Source: Phormidium sp. SL48-SHIP (GTDB lineage Bacteria > Cyanobacteriota > Cyanobacteriia > Cyanobacteriales > Geitlerinemataceae). From it: a stretch of 32,920 bases of DNA. Both the position numbers and the translations under genes were made by a program. The stretch covers positions 1 through 32,920 of the forward strand of contig SIHH01000010.1 in assembly GCA_004299065.1 (NCBI GenBank), in the 5' to 3' direction. Below are positions 17,165 to 25,983 of this stretch, in pieces. The notes beneath the pieces were generated by a model. The model made no database searches. It was not told the origin of the DNA and saw only the letters and a program-made list of their open reading frames with translations. Position 1 is the stretch's first letter; each line of letters starts with the position of its first letter.

Positions 17165-17203
17165 GTATCGTTGTTGGAGGCGCGACGGCCTCAGGAACGA
17201 TAC
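17165..17203 (-). promoter_or_regulatory. Leader stem-loop upstream of psbU
   Basis: GTATCGTT (17165-17172) pairs with AACGATAC (17196-17203), and inside them GAGGC (17077+100 to 17181) pairs with GCCTC (17188-17192). It lies 33 bases before the psbU ATG. No T-run follows on the minus strand. It may be a 5'-UTR stability element for psbU or the end of the upstream cyclase transcript. Confidence 0.4.
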
Positions 17204-17269
17204 AAAATTTTATCTTTTATCAAGATACTATCATCTTTGCGATCGCCCATCACCCCGGTTTCGCTGTTC

Positions 17270-18280
17270 CTAGACCTGAATCTCCTGGTAACTCAGCCGC
17301 AGGAAGGCATCGAGATCATCGAAATTCCCGGCATAGGTGACCGTCGGCGTATCATAGCCCTTGAGAGCCACTTCATGCTCCTCAAAGACGTTCTCACTGG
17401 CGCGAATGGCACTGAGATAGCGGTAAGTGGTGGACCCAAGGGCGACATCCTTACGCAGTTCCTTGGTGGCGGATTCCAGGCGAAAGGCGGCGTTGACGGT
17501 ATCCCCGAGAGCCGTATAATCGGGGCGATCGCCACTTCCGGTGTTCCCCACCATGGCATAGCCTGTATTCACCCCCGCCCCAATACGCAGCGGAAAGGGC
17601 AAGGGATAGCGATCGCTCAACTCCCGCGTCATATGATGCAATTCCCCCAACGCCTGACAAACTCGCAGCAATTCCTCCTTACTCACCCCATCCCCCTCTC
17701 CCTGGGGAGTATGGAACCACACCGCCATCACCGCATCACCGATATACTTATCCACCCAACTCCCCGACTCACGGATGATATTCCCCGCATGACGAAACCA
17801 GGTTCCGATCACTTCCGAGAGCATCCGCTCATCAAGTTGGCGCGTCAACACCGTAAAATCGCGAATATCGACCACCATCACCGAAATGAGCCGACGAACC
17901 GATAACACCGCCGTCGCCCCCGAATCCTCCGTATCCGACTCCTCCACATCCGCCTGAACATGAGTCGGCGCATAAAAGACCATCTCCGTTTGTCCCAGGG
18001 TGAGGCGATCGCCGTTATTGAGTCGAACCGGCACACTCACCCGCCGTCCATTGATAAAAGACCCATTGCGACTCCCCAAATCAATCAAATAAAACTCTCC
18101 CAAATCCGTTTGCTGAAGCATGGCATGGGCGCGGGATACCCAACGATCCGGGATGGTAAACTGATTCTCATCACTGCGCCCAAACGTCCAGCAGTTATTG
18201 CCCGACAGGGCCAGGTAGCGCGGCCCCGATTCGGTCCGCAGGATGAGATGGGGGGTAGATTTCCAAGTCACCACAGGCAC
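17270..18280 (-). CDS. FHA-domain class III adenylate cyclase
   Basis: This 336-residue soluble protein joins an N-terminal FHA phosphothreonine-binding domain to a class III nucleotide cyclase. FHA signatures are GRS (34-36), SRAH (49-52) and DLGSRNGSFING (67-78). In the cyclase domain, VVDIRDFTVLT carries metal Asp138, DKYIGDAVM carries Lys178 and metal Asp182, and DYTALGDTVNAAFRLE carries Thr256, Asn263 and Arg267. Lys plus Thr at the purine-recognition positions is the class IIIb pattern, which makes ATP the likely substrate; several class IIIb enzymes respond to bicarbonate. Output would be cAMP, with the FHA domain docking a phosphorylated partner. It starts at ATG 18280 and lies upstream of psbU on the same strand with a 138-base gap. 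No kinase gene adjoins it. Confidence 0.92.
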   Translation of the reverse strand: MPVVTWKSTPHLILRTESGPRYLALSGNNCWTFGRSDENQFTIPDRWVSRAHAMLQQTDLGEFYLIDLGSRNGSFINGRRVSVPVRLNNGDRLTLGQTEMVFYAPTHVQADVEESDTEDSGATAVLSVRRLISVMVVDIRDFTVLTRQLDERMLSEVIGTWFRHAGNIIRESGSWVDKYIGDAVMAVWFHTPQGEGDGVSKEELLRVCQALGELHHMTRELSDRYPLPFPLRIGAGVNTGYAMVGNTGSGDRPDYTALGDTVNAAFRLESATKELRKDVALGSTTYRYLSAIRASENVFEEHEVALKGYDTPTVTYAGNFDDLDAFLRLSYQEIQV

Positions 18281-18555
18281 ACTCTCTATGACAGGTTTGC
18301 GAGATTAAGGGAGAGTTCCATCCTAGATTTGGGCGAATTTCCCCTTAAACGATAGCCCATTAAAGAGTTCTTGATGGCAATCGACGCTGCTGAGTCTCTC
18401 AATCAGCCATGTCAGCAGCTCGGCGCTCACTCACGCCCCTGTCAGCCAAGTTGGCGAAAGACCGACCATCTCATTGGACGCATCATTCACGAGCGACCCA
18501 TGAGGAACCGCCGCAACTCTAAACTCTAAATCTCATCATGCACCCTGATTCCATA
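18281..18555. other. Intergenic gap with no recognised element
   Basis: This 275-base gap lies between the cyclase start and the end of the DUF3120-like gene. It presumably holds the cyclase promoter, but I see no convincing promoter pair, hairpin or small gene. Confidence 0.4.
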
Positions 18556-19329
18556 TTAAGCCGCAAGAGCCGCGAACCAAAATAAGGTATCCACTAAAAT
18601 TGTACTGAGAACCGCCCCTGAGAAAGCCCAGCGGTGTAGCGATCGAGGTAACGAACGCGGCCCCTCAGTCCCCGTTGTCCAGAGGGGAATCACTCCGGCC
18701 AGCAGCAACACACCTCCCAAAACGACCGCACAGACAGTCCCCCAGGGGGTCTGAACCTTGGCGATCGCCGTCTGAAAAATGGGCATGGCCAGCTCCGCGT
18801 CGACCCGCATCACCTGCCGCCATTGGGGCATCAGATCCACCACATAAAAATATACATCCGTGACCGCTGTGCCCAATAACGACCCCAGCGCAAACCAACT
18901 ACCAATTAGGAGACGATGGCGACTAATACACCACAACGGCAGCGGTAAGGCTAAACATTCAATCGGCAGATGCCATAAGGGTTCCCAGCGAAACCAGCCC
19001 CAGTAAATCGAGCCAGCGAACCAACTCCCGGAAAAGCCCAAGAGTAAATCCCCCCAAATCCATAAGCGACGCTGGGTTAACAAGATCGCACTCGACCAAA
19101 GCCAGCCCAGGGTGAGGATCAAACTCAACCAGGGAAGATGACGCACCAGAGGCGCCTCGATAAACACCGGAACCGACACCAAGACAATCGACCCGATAAA
19201 AATCAGCCAGCTTGGCTGGACGGCGATCGCCCACCAAGGTCGCTGACTCTGAGCCGCTGAAGCTGGCTCCGGATAGAGGGTTGGGTTAGTAAAGGGATAG
19301 TAAAACAACGGGATTGTTAATTTTTGCAA
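18556..19329 (-). CDS. DUF3120-like integral membrane protein
   Basis: This protein of up to 257 residues is strongly hydrophobic, with about six membrane segments. They include WLIFIGSIVLVSVPVF, WLSLILTLGWLWSSAILL, LLLGFSGSWFAGSIYWG, a segment around LIGSWFALGSLLGTAV, VCAVVLGGVLLLAGVIPLW and a C-terminal one. The pattern and length fit the cyanobacterial DUF3120 family, whose function is unknown. That assignment is from memory of the family. The open frame begins with TTG 19329; I see no in-frame ATG before residue 150, so TTG or an internal GTG must be used. The first ~35 residues are polar and cytosolic. It is divergent from the phycobilin lyase gene. Confidence 0.78.
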   Translation of the reverse strand: MQKLTIPLFYYPFTNPTLYPEPASAAQSQRPWWAIAVQPSWLIFIGSIVLVSVPVFIEAPLVRHLPWLSLILTLGWLWSSAILLTQRRLWIWGDLLLGFSGSWFAGSIYWGWFRWEPLWHLPIECLALPLPLWCISRHRLLIGSWFALGSLLGTAVTDVYFYVVDLMPQWRQVMRVDAELAMPIFQTAIAKVQTPWGTVCAVVLGGVLLLAGVIPLWTTGTEGPRSLPRSLHRWAFSGAVLSTILVDTLFWFAALAA

Positions 19330-19473
19330 ACAGTTCTAATCAACATAACATATCTCCCCACCTGACCTCGACCTCAGCGGACTAGGGGCCTCAGGGTCCC
19401 CGTAGACCGGTAGAATGGTTGTCTAACGCAAAACCTGTTCACCCCTACTGTAACGAGAGAGCGATCGACGGCA

Positions 19474-19995
19474 ATGCACTTTAGCGATTTCATGAACCAA
19501 TGTGCGGGCAAATGGTTTTCCCAACGAACAAGCCATGCCATCCCGCCCCAGGCCCTAGAAGCCGGAACCTGTGATTTTTGGATTGATCTCATCGAACCGA
19601 CCGATACCCACCTCCTCGAACGCTGTCAGTCTGTGGGCATCACAGCAGATACAGTGGTCTGTGCCATCCGCACCCATTGGCAAGGAACCGTCGGAACCGC
19701 CAACCACAACACCAGCGGCGCCACCATCAGTATCTTTGTGGCCGGCCAACAGCCCAACCAGGGCCAATTCTGGCGCTGGACTGAAGACCCCTCCGAGACC
19801 TCAGTCATCCAAGGCCAATACCACCTCGGAGACGACGAAGCCCTCAACCTCTCGGCCAGTACCGATTCCCTCAAGACCCAAGAACGCCTCTGGTTCCTCA
19901 ACCCCAACCTAAGAGAACGCACCAGCGTCGTTACCCATAACCAAGGAAGCCGTTACGCCTCCTTCTGTTCAGAAATCCGTATGGGACTCGGTTAA
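19474..19995 (+). CDS. Phycobilin lyase, CpcS/CpeS family
   Basis: CpcS/CpeS lyases attach phycocyanobilin or related bilins to the conserved Cys (Cys82-type site) of phycobiliproteins. This 173-residue protein has the lipocalin-like beta-barrel pattern of the family. Recognisable parts are the start FSDFMNQCAGKWFSQRTSH, the mid region ATISIFVAGQQPNQGQFWR, and the ending ERLWFLNPNLRERTSVV...SRYASFCSEIRMG. Family length is about 170-200. I cannot tell CpcS, CpcU or CpeS subtypes apart from sequence alone. It is a single gene converging on clpS with a large palindrome between them. It starts at ATG 19474, and ATG 19492 is also in frame. Confidence 0.88.
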   Translation: MHFSDFMNQCAGKWFSQRTSHAIPPQALEAGTCDFWIDLIEPTDTHLLERCQSVGITADTVVCAIRTHWQGTVGTANHNTSGATISIFVAGQQPNQGQFWRWTEDPSETSVIQGQYHLGDDEALNLSASTDSLKTQERLWFLNPNLRERTSVVTHNQGSRYASFCSEIRMGLG

Positions 19996-20028
19996 GGTCG
20001 TTCCTGACCAATTTCTCAACATGGCGAT

Positions 20029-20140
20029 GACAGTTGACTGATAAAATTGCCACTTCAATTATGGCGACACAACGCTGCAAACACCTCTCAGTGTAATGAG
20101 TTTGCACTCTTGTGGCGTCTCATTTTATCTGTCAACTGCC
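20029..20140. repeat. 112-base near-palindrome between convergent genes
   Basis: The left part (20029-20082) matches the reverse complement of the right part (20100-20140) along its length. The outer arms share CAGTTGAC-GATAAAAT (one mismatch between) and the inner arms share TGCAAAC exactly (20076-20082 with 20100-20106). It can fold into one long imperfect hairpin. It could be a bidirectional terminator for the lyase and clpS, or a small non-coding mobile element (MITE). Confidence 0.6.
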
Positions 20141-20205
20141 AGCCCACCCCAAGCCAACATCATGATTGGCGTGATTCCCAGATATCGATAGGTTTCGAGA
20201 ACGGC

Positions 20206-20529
20206 TCAGGCCGGTTCTAATGGGGCCATCGTCAGGCCTTCCCGTCGCAGCTGCATATGATAGAACTCCGCTTGTTCTTGGGGTCCCACCCACACCACAG
20301 CTTGACCCTCATTGTGGACTTGGTAAGTTAAATCCCAGGCGCGATCGTTCGTCATCTGCGGGATATATTGCAACAGACAATTCGCCACATGCACAAAGGT
20401 ATTGAAGTCATCATCTAAGACGATGACCTTGAAATTGGGATACGGCTTACGAACCGTCTGATCTCGCTTAACAGGAGCAACCGTTGGCGCCGTCGCAGCC
20501 CGGATCGCAGTCGAAAGCACAACAGTCAT
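20206..20529 (-). CDS. clpS: ATP-dependent Clp protease adaptor ClpS (ClpS2-like)
   Basis: ClpS hands N-degron substrates to the ClpC/ClpP protease. This 107-residue protein has a ~28-residue flexible N-terminal tail and then the ClpS core: FKVIVLDDDFNTFVHVANCLLQ, DRAWDLTYQVHNEGQAVVW and AEFYHMQLRREGL. The pocket motif, usually NDDYTPM, is DDDFNTF (39-45), while the pocket His (His72) is kept. Variant pockets are typical of the second cyanobacterial paralogue, ClpS2, which has a different residue preference; I assign this from the pattern only. It starts at ATG 20529, is divergent from ndhD, and is monocistronic. Confidence 0.92.
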   Translation of the reverse strand: MTVVLSTAIRAATAPTVAPVKRDQTVRKPYPNFKVIVLDDDFNTFVHVANCLLQYIPQMTNDRAWDLTYQVHNEGQAVVWVGPQEQAEFYHMQLRREGLTMAPLEPA

Positions 20530-20666
20530 GTTACCGCTAACGTAAGGTTTGAACTTAGCAAGTCATTATAGATCAGTTAACCGTTGACCGTTCAGCCGGC
20601 TCCCAGTCGCTCATCATAAGTCCGGCTTATCTTCTCAATTAAATTTAAATATATCGCAAAAAAAGT

Positions 20667-20695
20667 TTGCATAACTTAACAGAGGCTCCTAGAAT
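20667..20695 (+). promoter_or_regulatory. Predicted sigma-70 promoter of ndhD
   Basis: TTGCAT (20667-20672) and TAGAAT (20690-20695) are spaced by exactly 17 bases, and the region just upstream is AT-rich. Transcription would start near 20702, about 34 bases before the ndhD ATG. Confidence 0.55.
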
Positions 20696-20735
20696 GTAAA
20701 CAGCCGAACTAAGTATATATGCTCATCTCAAACCA

Positions 20736-22373
20736 ATGGCACAGTTTCCCTGGCTTACCGCCATTTTAGGATTACCCTTACTCGCCGCCGCCTTCATCCC
20801 CATCATCCCCGATCGCGACGGTAAAACCCTACGTTGGTACGCCCTAGGGGTTGGCCTGACCGACTTCGCCCTCATGGTCGTCGCCTTCGCGCAACACTAC
20901 AACTTTGACGACTCGAGTTTCCAACTGGTAGAACGCTACCCCTGGGTTCCTCAACTCGGACTCAACTGGTCCCTAGCCGTCGATGGTCTCTCCGCTCCCC
21001 TAATTCTCCTGACCGGACTCGTCAACGTTCTCGCCATCGCCGCCGCCTGGAACGTCAGCCGTAAACCGCGCCTATTTTATAGCCTTATCCTAGTTCTTCT
21101 GAGCGCCCAGATTGGTGTCTTTGCCGCTCAGGATCTGCTGCTGTTCTTCCTCATGTGGGAAGTCGAGTTGGTTCCCGTCTATCTCCTCATCTCCATCTGG
21201 GGCGGACCCAAACGTCAGTATGCCGCCACTAAATTTATTCTCTATACCGCACTGGCTTCTATCTTTATTCTCGTCTCGGGGTTGGCCATGGCCTTCTGGG
21301 GCGATCGCATCACCTTCGATATCGCCGAACTCGGGGCCAAAAACTTCCCCATCGCCCTAGAACTCCTCACCTACGCCGGCTTCCTGATCGCCTTCGGCGT
21401 CAAACTCCCCATCTTCCCCGTCCACACCTGGCTCCCGGATGCGCACGGTGAAGCCTCAGCCCCCGTCTCCATGATTTTGGCCGGGATTCTCCTAAAAATG
21501 GGAGGCTACGCCCTAATTCGCCTCAACGTCGAAGTTCTGCCCAACGCTCACATCTACTTCGCACCGGCCCTGGTCATTCTCGGTGTCGTCAACATCCTCT
21601 ACGGCGCCTTAACCGCCTTCGCTCAAGACAACCTCAAGCGTCGTCTCGCCTGTTCCTCCATCTCCCACATGGGCTTCGTCCTCATCGGTATCGCCTCCTT
21701 CACCGAAGTGGGCTTAAATGGAGCCGTCCTGCAAATGCTCTCCCACGGGTTGATTGCCGCGATGCTCTTCTTCCTCGCCGGCGTCACCTACGAACGCACC
21801 CATACCCTCTCGATGGAGAACATGGGCGGTTTAGCCAAAGTCATGCCTAAAACCTTTGCCCTCTTCACCGCCGGTTCCATGGCCTCTCTGGCTCTACCGG
21901 GAATGAGTGGCTTCATTGGCGAACTTACCGTCTTCATCGGCATCTCTAGCAGTGACGCCTACAGCGACAGCTTCAAACTGGTTGTGGTCCTCCTCTCGGC
22001 TGTCGGCTTAATTGCCACCCCCGTCTATCTCCTGTCCATGTTGCGCCGCATCTTCTACGGCAACCCGACCACTCAAGACGCGGCTCAACAGCCTGAGATG
22101 GACCTCAACCGTTGGTTTGACGCGAAACCTCGGGAAATCATCATCACCGCCTGCTTACTGCTGCCCATCGTTGGTATTGGCTTCTACCCCAAATTGGCCA
22201 CCCAAACCTACGACGTCAAAACCACCGAAGTCGCCGCCGTCGTGCGCAATGCCCTGCCCGTCTTCGCTCAACAGCGTCAACAAAATCGCCTCTTCTCCGG
22301 TGGCTTGTTTGCACCTGAGATTACCTCACCTCAAACCCTGTTAGGAGTCGCCGATTTAGGTAAAGGTGCTTAG
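20736..22373 (+). CDS. ndhD: NAD(P)H-quinone oxidoreductase subunit NdhD (chain 4)
   Basis: NdhD is a proton-pumping antiporter-like membrane subunit of cyanobacterial NDH-1, acting in respiration and cyclic electron flow in the thylakoid. The 545-residue protein has about 14 membrane helices. Conserved sites include [12 protein letters not shown] with the helix-5 Glu, [36 protein letters not shown] with the pumping Lys and His, [18 protein letters not shown], and [17 protein letters not shown]. The start is ATG 20736 behind a good promoter, and a strong terminator follows, so it is monocistronic. The second ndhD copy at the right edge is more divergent at the C-terminus. The ndhD1/2 versus ndhD3/4 type (cyclic flow versus CO2 uptake) cannot be settled without a tree; the absence of a neighbouring ndhF3 or cupA argues mildly for a respiratory type. 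Confidence 0.96.
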   Translation: MAQFPWLTAILGLPLLAAAFIPIIPDRDGKTLRWYALGVGLTDFALMVVAFAQHYNFDDSSFQLVERYPWVPQLGLNWSLAVDGLSAPLILLTGLVNVLAIAAAWNVSRKPRLFYSLILVLLSAQIGVFAAQDLLLFFLMWEVELVPVYLLISIWGGPKRQYAATKFILYTALASIFILVSGLAMAFWGDRITFDIAELGAKNFPIALELLTYAGFLIAFGVKLPIFPVHTWLPDAHGEASAPVSMILAGILLKMGGYALIRLNVEVLPNAHIYFAPALVILGVVNILYGALTAFAQDNLKRRLACSSISHMGFVLIGIASFTEVGLNGAVLQMLSHGLIAAMLFFLAGVTYERTHTLSMENMGGLAKVMPKTFALFTAGSMASLALPGMSGFIGELTVFIGISSSDAYSDSFKLVVVLLSAVGLIATPVYLLSMLRRIFYGNPTTQDAAQQPEMDLNRWFDAKPREIIITACLLLPIVGIGFYPKLATQTYDVKTTEVAAVVRNALPVFAQQRQQNRLFSGGLFAPEITSPQTLLGVADLGKGA

Positions 22374-22414
22374 AGAACAGATGCTCTCGGTTCAACACTC
22401 TCGATAACCGATAC

Positions 22415-22441
22415 AACTCCCTCTTTTGAGGGAGTTTTTTT
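22415..22441 (+). terminator. Intrinsic terminator of ndhD
   Basis: AACTCCCTC (22415-22423) and GAGGGAGTT (22428-22436) form a perfect 9-base stem with a TTTT loop. A T-run to 22441 follows. It lies 42 bases after the ndhD stop. Confidence 0.9.
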
Positions 22442-22552
22442 AACATCGTTTTCTCCGGCCGCCACTCCATCGCAGCACCGTTTCCCTGCGGTTGCCAAAG
22501 AATCTAGCTATGCTAGGAGAGTGAGAAGCATCTTTCAATCAGATTTAAACCT

Positions 22553-24832
22553 GTGAAACTTGAGCCGTTGTCCTCAATCCGTTTTGCTGTACAAATCACG
22601 GTTTTGTATAGCTTTATTGGTAGTCTCTGGATTATACTCTCAGATTATATGGTCGCTGAGATTCTAGAGACTCCCACTCTATCGACCCAAGCCCAAACCC
22701 TGAAAGGATGGGGGTTTGTCTTGGTCACCAGCATCGCTCTCTATGCCGTACTGCTTCACGCGGCGCGATCGCTCCAGAAAAGCTATAGCCTCTTGGAGAC
22801 GATCCTCGAAAGTACCACCGATGCAATTTTTGCCAAAAATCTCGACGGTCAGTATGTGGTTGCCAATACCGCAGCGGCCGACTTGGCGGGAGTATCCGTT
22901 CCGCAAATGCTCGGAGCCAACGATATCGACCTCTTCGGGGAAAAGCTCGGCCGTCAATTTCAAGACCACGATCGCATGACAACCGTCAGTGGCATCACAC
23001 AACAGGTTGAAAACTGGCTCACCCCACCCAACCCGCTGCCGAACCAGCCAGCCCAAGTGCCTAAAATCTATCTCACCTGCAAAGATGTTTGGTATGACCC
23101 GCGCGGTGTCCCCATTGGTGTGATTGGCATCTCACGAGACATGACCGATGCGAAACAAGCCTATGAGGCTTTAGCAGAATCAGAAGAACGCTATCGGAAC
23201 CTCTTTGAATGTCATCCGCAACCGATGTGGATTTATGACCAAGAAAGCCTACGATTTCTAGCGGTGAATCAAGCGGCCATCGCTCATTATGGCTACAGTC
23301 ACGACGAATTTATGGCCATGACCATCGAGGCCATTCGCCCGGCTGAAGATGTGCCAAGTCTTCTGGATAATCTGCAACATATCCCACGGGGTTACACCGC
23401 CTCCGGGATTCGGCGACATTTGAAAAAAGATGGCTCCGTTATTGCTGTGGATATTACGACCCATGACTTTACTTTTAAGGGCCGGCCGGCCCAAGTGATC
23501 TTAGCCAATGATGTGACTGAACGTCTGCAAGTTCAGGCTCAACTTGAACGCTATGCCTTTCGCGATACCGTGACGGGATTGCTCAATCGCACCGGCTTTA
23601 GCCGCAATTTGCAGCAGGCGATCAGCCGCAACCGAAAACAGGCTCACCCGTTCACCCTGCTTTATGTCAGTCTCGATGGCTTTACTCGTCTTAAGTTCAG
23701 CTTAGGCCATGCGGTGGCACGACAACTCTTAGTGGAAGCCGCTGTACGTATCAAAACCTGTTTTCCCAAGGCGATCGCCGGCCGTATGGAAGATAATGAG
23801 TTTGCGATTCTACTGCGTCAAAATGTGGACTCCATTGAGGCGATCGTGGGACGGCTGCGGGAGCATCTTACCTCTGTTTATGGACTCAATCATCACGATG
23901 TCTTTTCTGATTGCAGTATTGGCGTTGTTGTCAGTGACTTGGGTTACCCGAATCCCGAAGATTACTTACAAGCTGGGGATATGGCCATGTATCAGGCGCG
24001 ATCGACATTGCCTGATAAATATGTCATGTTCAGTCAAAAACTGCGAGATGCAGCCCTTAATCGTATTGAGCTTGATGCCGCCCTACGTCGAGCCTTAGAA
24101 CGAGACGAGTTTGAGGTGTATTATCAACCCTTTATCCACCTCTCAACATCCCACTGTTTGGGCTTTGAGGCTCTCGTTCGTTGGCAACATCCCCAACGGG
24201 GATTAGTTCCTCCGGGGGAATTTATCCCCTTAACTGAGGAAACGGGGCTAGTGGTTGCCCTCGGCGAATGGGTGTTACGCCAAGCCTGCCAACAGTTAGC
24301 TCGTTGGCAAACTCAGCTCAAGCAACCCGACTTAACGATGAGTGTCAATGTCGCCGCCGTACAATTAACCCAACCGGGTTTTTTAGAGGTACTCGATGAT
24401 ATTCTTAGGACGACGGCAATTCCCGCCTATTGCCTAAAATTGGAAATTACCGAAACCACCTTAATGCAAAACACTGAGCAAATTCGGGGTTGTTTAGATC
24501 AGATTCAACAGCGCGGCATCACTCTTAGTATTGATGATTTTGGGACTGGCTACTCGTCTTTGAGTTATTTACATTTATTTTCATTTACAGTCTTGAAACT
24601 TGATCGCTCATTTGTTATGCAGTTAGAAGCCAGTGACCGAAGTATTGAAATTGTCCGCAATATCGCTCGACTGGCACAAAATTTACATCTTTCATTAGTG
24701 GCTGAAGGGATTGAAACTCAACATCAACTTGCCGCCTTACAAGAACTTGGCTTTGAGGAAGGACAAGGCTATTTATTTTCTCGACCCCTCAATTCCCAAT
24801 CCGCAGAACAGTGGCTCCTGGACAGAATATAG
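22553..24832 (+). CDS. Membrane PAS-PAS-GGDEF-EAL protein, probable c-di-GMP phosphodiesterase
   Basis: This 759-residue protein starts at GTG 22553. Two N-terminal membrane helices lie near residues 10-30 and 48-68. They are followed by two PAS domains (about 80-200 and 210-325). Next are a diguanylate cyclase domain opening at RDTVTGLLNRTGF and a C-terminal EAL phosphodiesterase domain. The GGDEF site is EDNEF (413-417), so cyclase activity is unlikely. The EAL domain keeps the active-site set: EAL 539-541, SVNVAAVQL, EITETTLM, IDDFGTGYSSL, LKLDRSF, AEGIET and GQGYLFSRPL. It should therefore degrade c-di-GMP in response to a PAS-sensed signal, with the defunct GGDEF domain perhaps binding GTP. 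It is a single gene after the ndhD terminator. Confidence 0.92.
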   Translation: MKLEPLSSIRFAVQITVLYSFIGSLWIILSDYMVAEILETPTLSTQAQTLKGWGFVLVTSIALYAVLLHAARSLQKSYSLLETILESTTDAIFAKNLDGQYVVANTAAADLAGVSVPQMLGANDIDLFGEKLGRQFQDHDRMTTVSGITQQVENWLTPPNPLPNQPAQVPKIYLTCKDVWYDPRGVPIGVIGISRDMTDAKQAYEALAESEERYRNLFECHPQPMWIYDQESLRFLAVNQAAIAHYGYSHDEFMAMTIEAIRPAEDVPSLLDNLQHIPRGYTASGIRRHLKKDGSVIAVDITTHDFTFKGRPAQVILANDVTERLQVQAQLERYAFRDTVTGLLNRTGFSRNLQQAISRNRKQAHPFTLLYVSLDGFTRLKFSLGHAVARQLLVEAAVRIKTCFPKAIAGRMEDNEFAILLRQNVDSIEAIVGRLREHLTSVYGLNHHDVFSDCSIGVVVSDLGYPNPEDYLQAGDMAMYQARSTLPDKYVMFSQKLRDAALNRIELDAALRRALERDEFEVYYQPFIHLSTSHCLGFEALVRWQHPQRGLVPPGEFIPLTEETGLVVALGEWVLRQACQQLARWQTQLKQPDLTMSVNVAAVQLTQPGFLEVLDDILRTTAIPAYCLKLEITETTLMQNTEQIRGCLDQIQQRGITLSIDDFGTGYSSLSYLHLFSFTVLKLDRSFVMQLEASDRSIEIVRNIARLAQNLHLSLVAEGIETQHQLAALQELGFEEGQGYLFSRPLNSQSAEQWLLDRI

Positions 24833-24994
24833 CAATCCTATATAAACAATCATCAATTAATGATTGAAACAGGGATTTCGGAGATGATTGTGCTCAATTT
24901 TTTTCGCTTCACCTCCCTTCGGCCATACAATTAGAGTGATACCCTAAACGATTATGACAACAGGACCTCAAACCCGGATCGAGATTAATAGCCC

Positions 24995-25669
24995 ATGAAA
25001 CGAGTTCTAGAACCCGAAGTGATGGACACCTGGGAGGAAACTATGGCCTATGATGCCATGGATTTTACCGAGGTGAATCAGGCCTTTGTCGAGGAGGCGA
25101 TCGCCTTGGCCCCCGAACAAGCCACCGTCCTCGATGTCGGGACTGGCCCCGCTCGGATTCCCATCCTTCTGTGTCAACGTCGGCCTCAATGGACCGTCAC
25201 CGGCATTGATTTATCTCAGACTATGTTAAAACTTGGGGCCAGCCATGTGGCCAAGGCTGAACTCGGCGATCGCATCCGCCTTGATTACGCTGACGCCAAA
25301 CAGCTTCCCTACCCCGATGGCCATTTTGATCTCGTCATCTCCAACAGCATTATTCACCATCTACCGGACCCCCTCCCCGGCCTGCGAGAAGTGCGACGAG
25401 TTCTCAAACCCCAAGGGGGTCTGTTTCTGAGGGATTTAGTCCGTCCAGTTGACGAAGCGAGCGTCGAGCGCCTCGTCGCTCAACTCGGGGCCGATTACGA
25501 TCCCCATCAAACCCAACTTTTTCGAGACTCCCTTTGTGCGGCTTTCACCCTATCAGAAATTGCAGAAATGCTAGAAAAGTCTGGATTTCCGGGGATTTCG
25601 CCCTATTTATCTTCCGAACGCCATTGGACGGCGCAACATCCTCACCCAGGAAAATTTGCCCAGTCTTAA
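24995..25669 (+). CDS. Class I SAM-dependent methyltransferase
   Basis: This 224-residue protein has a Rossmann-type methyltransferase domain. Motif I VLDVGTGPARIPILL is near residues 45-59, the acidic residue after strand 2 is in TGIDLS, the DYADAKQLPYPDGHFDLVIS region is motif II/post-II, and REVRRVLKPQGGLFLRDLVRP is motif III. It is a UbiE/Methyltransf_11-like enzyme. The substrate is not evident: no neighbouring biosynthetic genes give a clue. The start ATG 24995 follows a weak ribosome site. Downstream is the 314-base ocp leader, so it is probably its own transcription unit. Confidence 0.88.
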   Translation: MKRVLEPEVMDTWEETMAYDAMDFTEVNQAFVEEAIALAPEQATVLDVGTGPARIPILLCQRRPQWTVTGIDLSQTMLKLGASHVAKAELGDRIRLDYADAKQLPYPDGHFDLVISNSIIHHLPDPLPGLREVRRVLKPQGGLFLRDLVRPVDEASVERLVAQLGADYDPHQTQLFRDSLCAAFTLSEIAEMLEKSGFPGISPYLSSERHWTAQHPHPGKFAQS

Positions 25670-25983
25670 GCGACGATTTGGGAAGGGTCGGATAACCGAA
25701 TCCAAATCCCTAATCCCTTGCCCGACATCAAGGCTAAATTAAGACAAATTAGCTTGCGCCCTCACCGAGAACTAAGATATAGTGGGGAGCAAGAGGACTC
25801 GCCCAAATTCTATTAATCTGGCCGTGACGCCAGACCGAAGAAAAACTAGAAATCACCAACGTTTCTAGATTGGGTTTAGTTGGGACATTGCCTTCAATCG
25901 CTCCTAATTATTTAGTCACTAACGCTACGTTTGTCCATTCGACTGTCCATTCAACTAACTGTTGTTTAAATTCAGGTTAACAG
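25670..25983 (+). promoter_or_regulatory. Upstream region of ocp with promoter candidate, hairpins and a tandem repeat
   Basis: A possible promoter is TTGCGC (25754-25759) with TATAGT (25778-25783) at 18-base spacing, giving a leader of about 195 bases. In the leader, TCTGGC/GCCAGA makes a short hairpin near 25817-25834. CTAGAAA (25846-25852) pairs with TTTCTAG (25862-25868). GTCCATTC[G/A]ACT is repeated in tandem (25933-25956), with one mismatch between copies. Light-responsive control through this leader is plausible but not shown. Confidence 0.4.

Noticed and set aside
17159-17905. Long plus-strand open frame of 248 codons
   Set aside because: It lies antisense to the FHA-cyclase gene, and its protein has no family pattern, while the opposite frame has complete FHA and cyclase motifs.
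24847-24866. CAATCAT/ATGATTG hairpin after the GGDEF-EAL gene, as a terminator
   Set aside because: The stem is short and AT-rich and no T-run follows.
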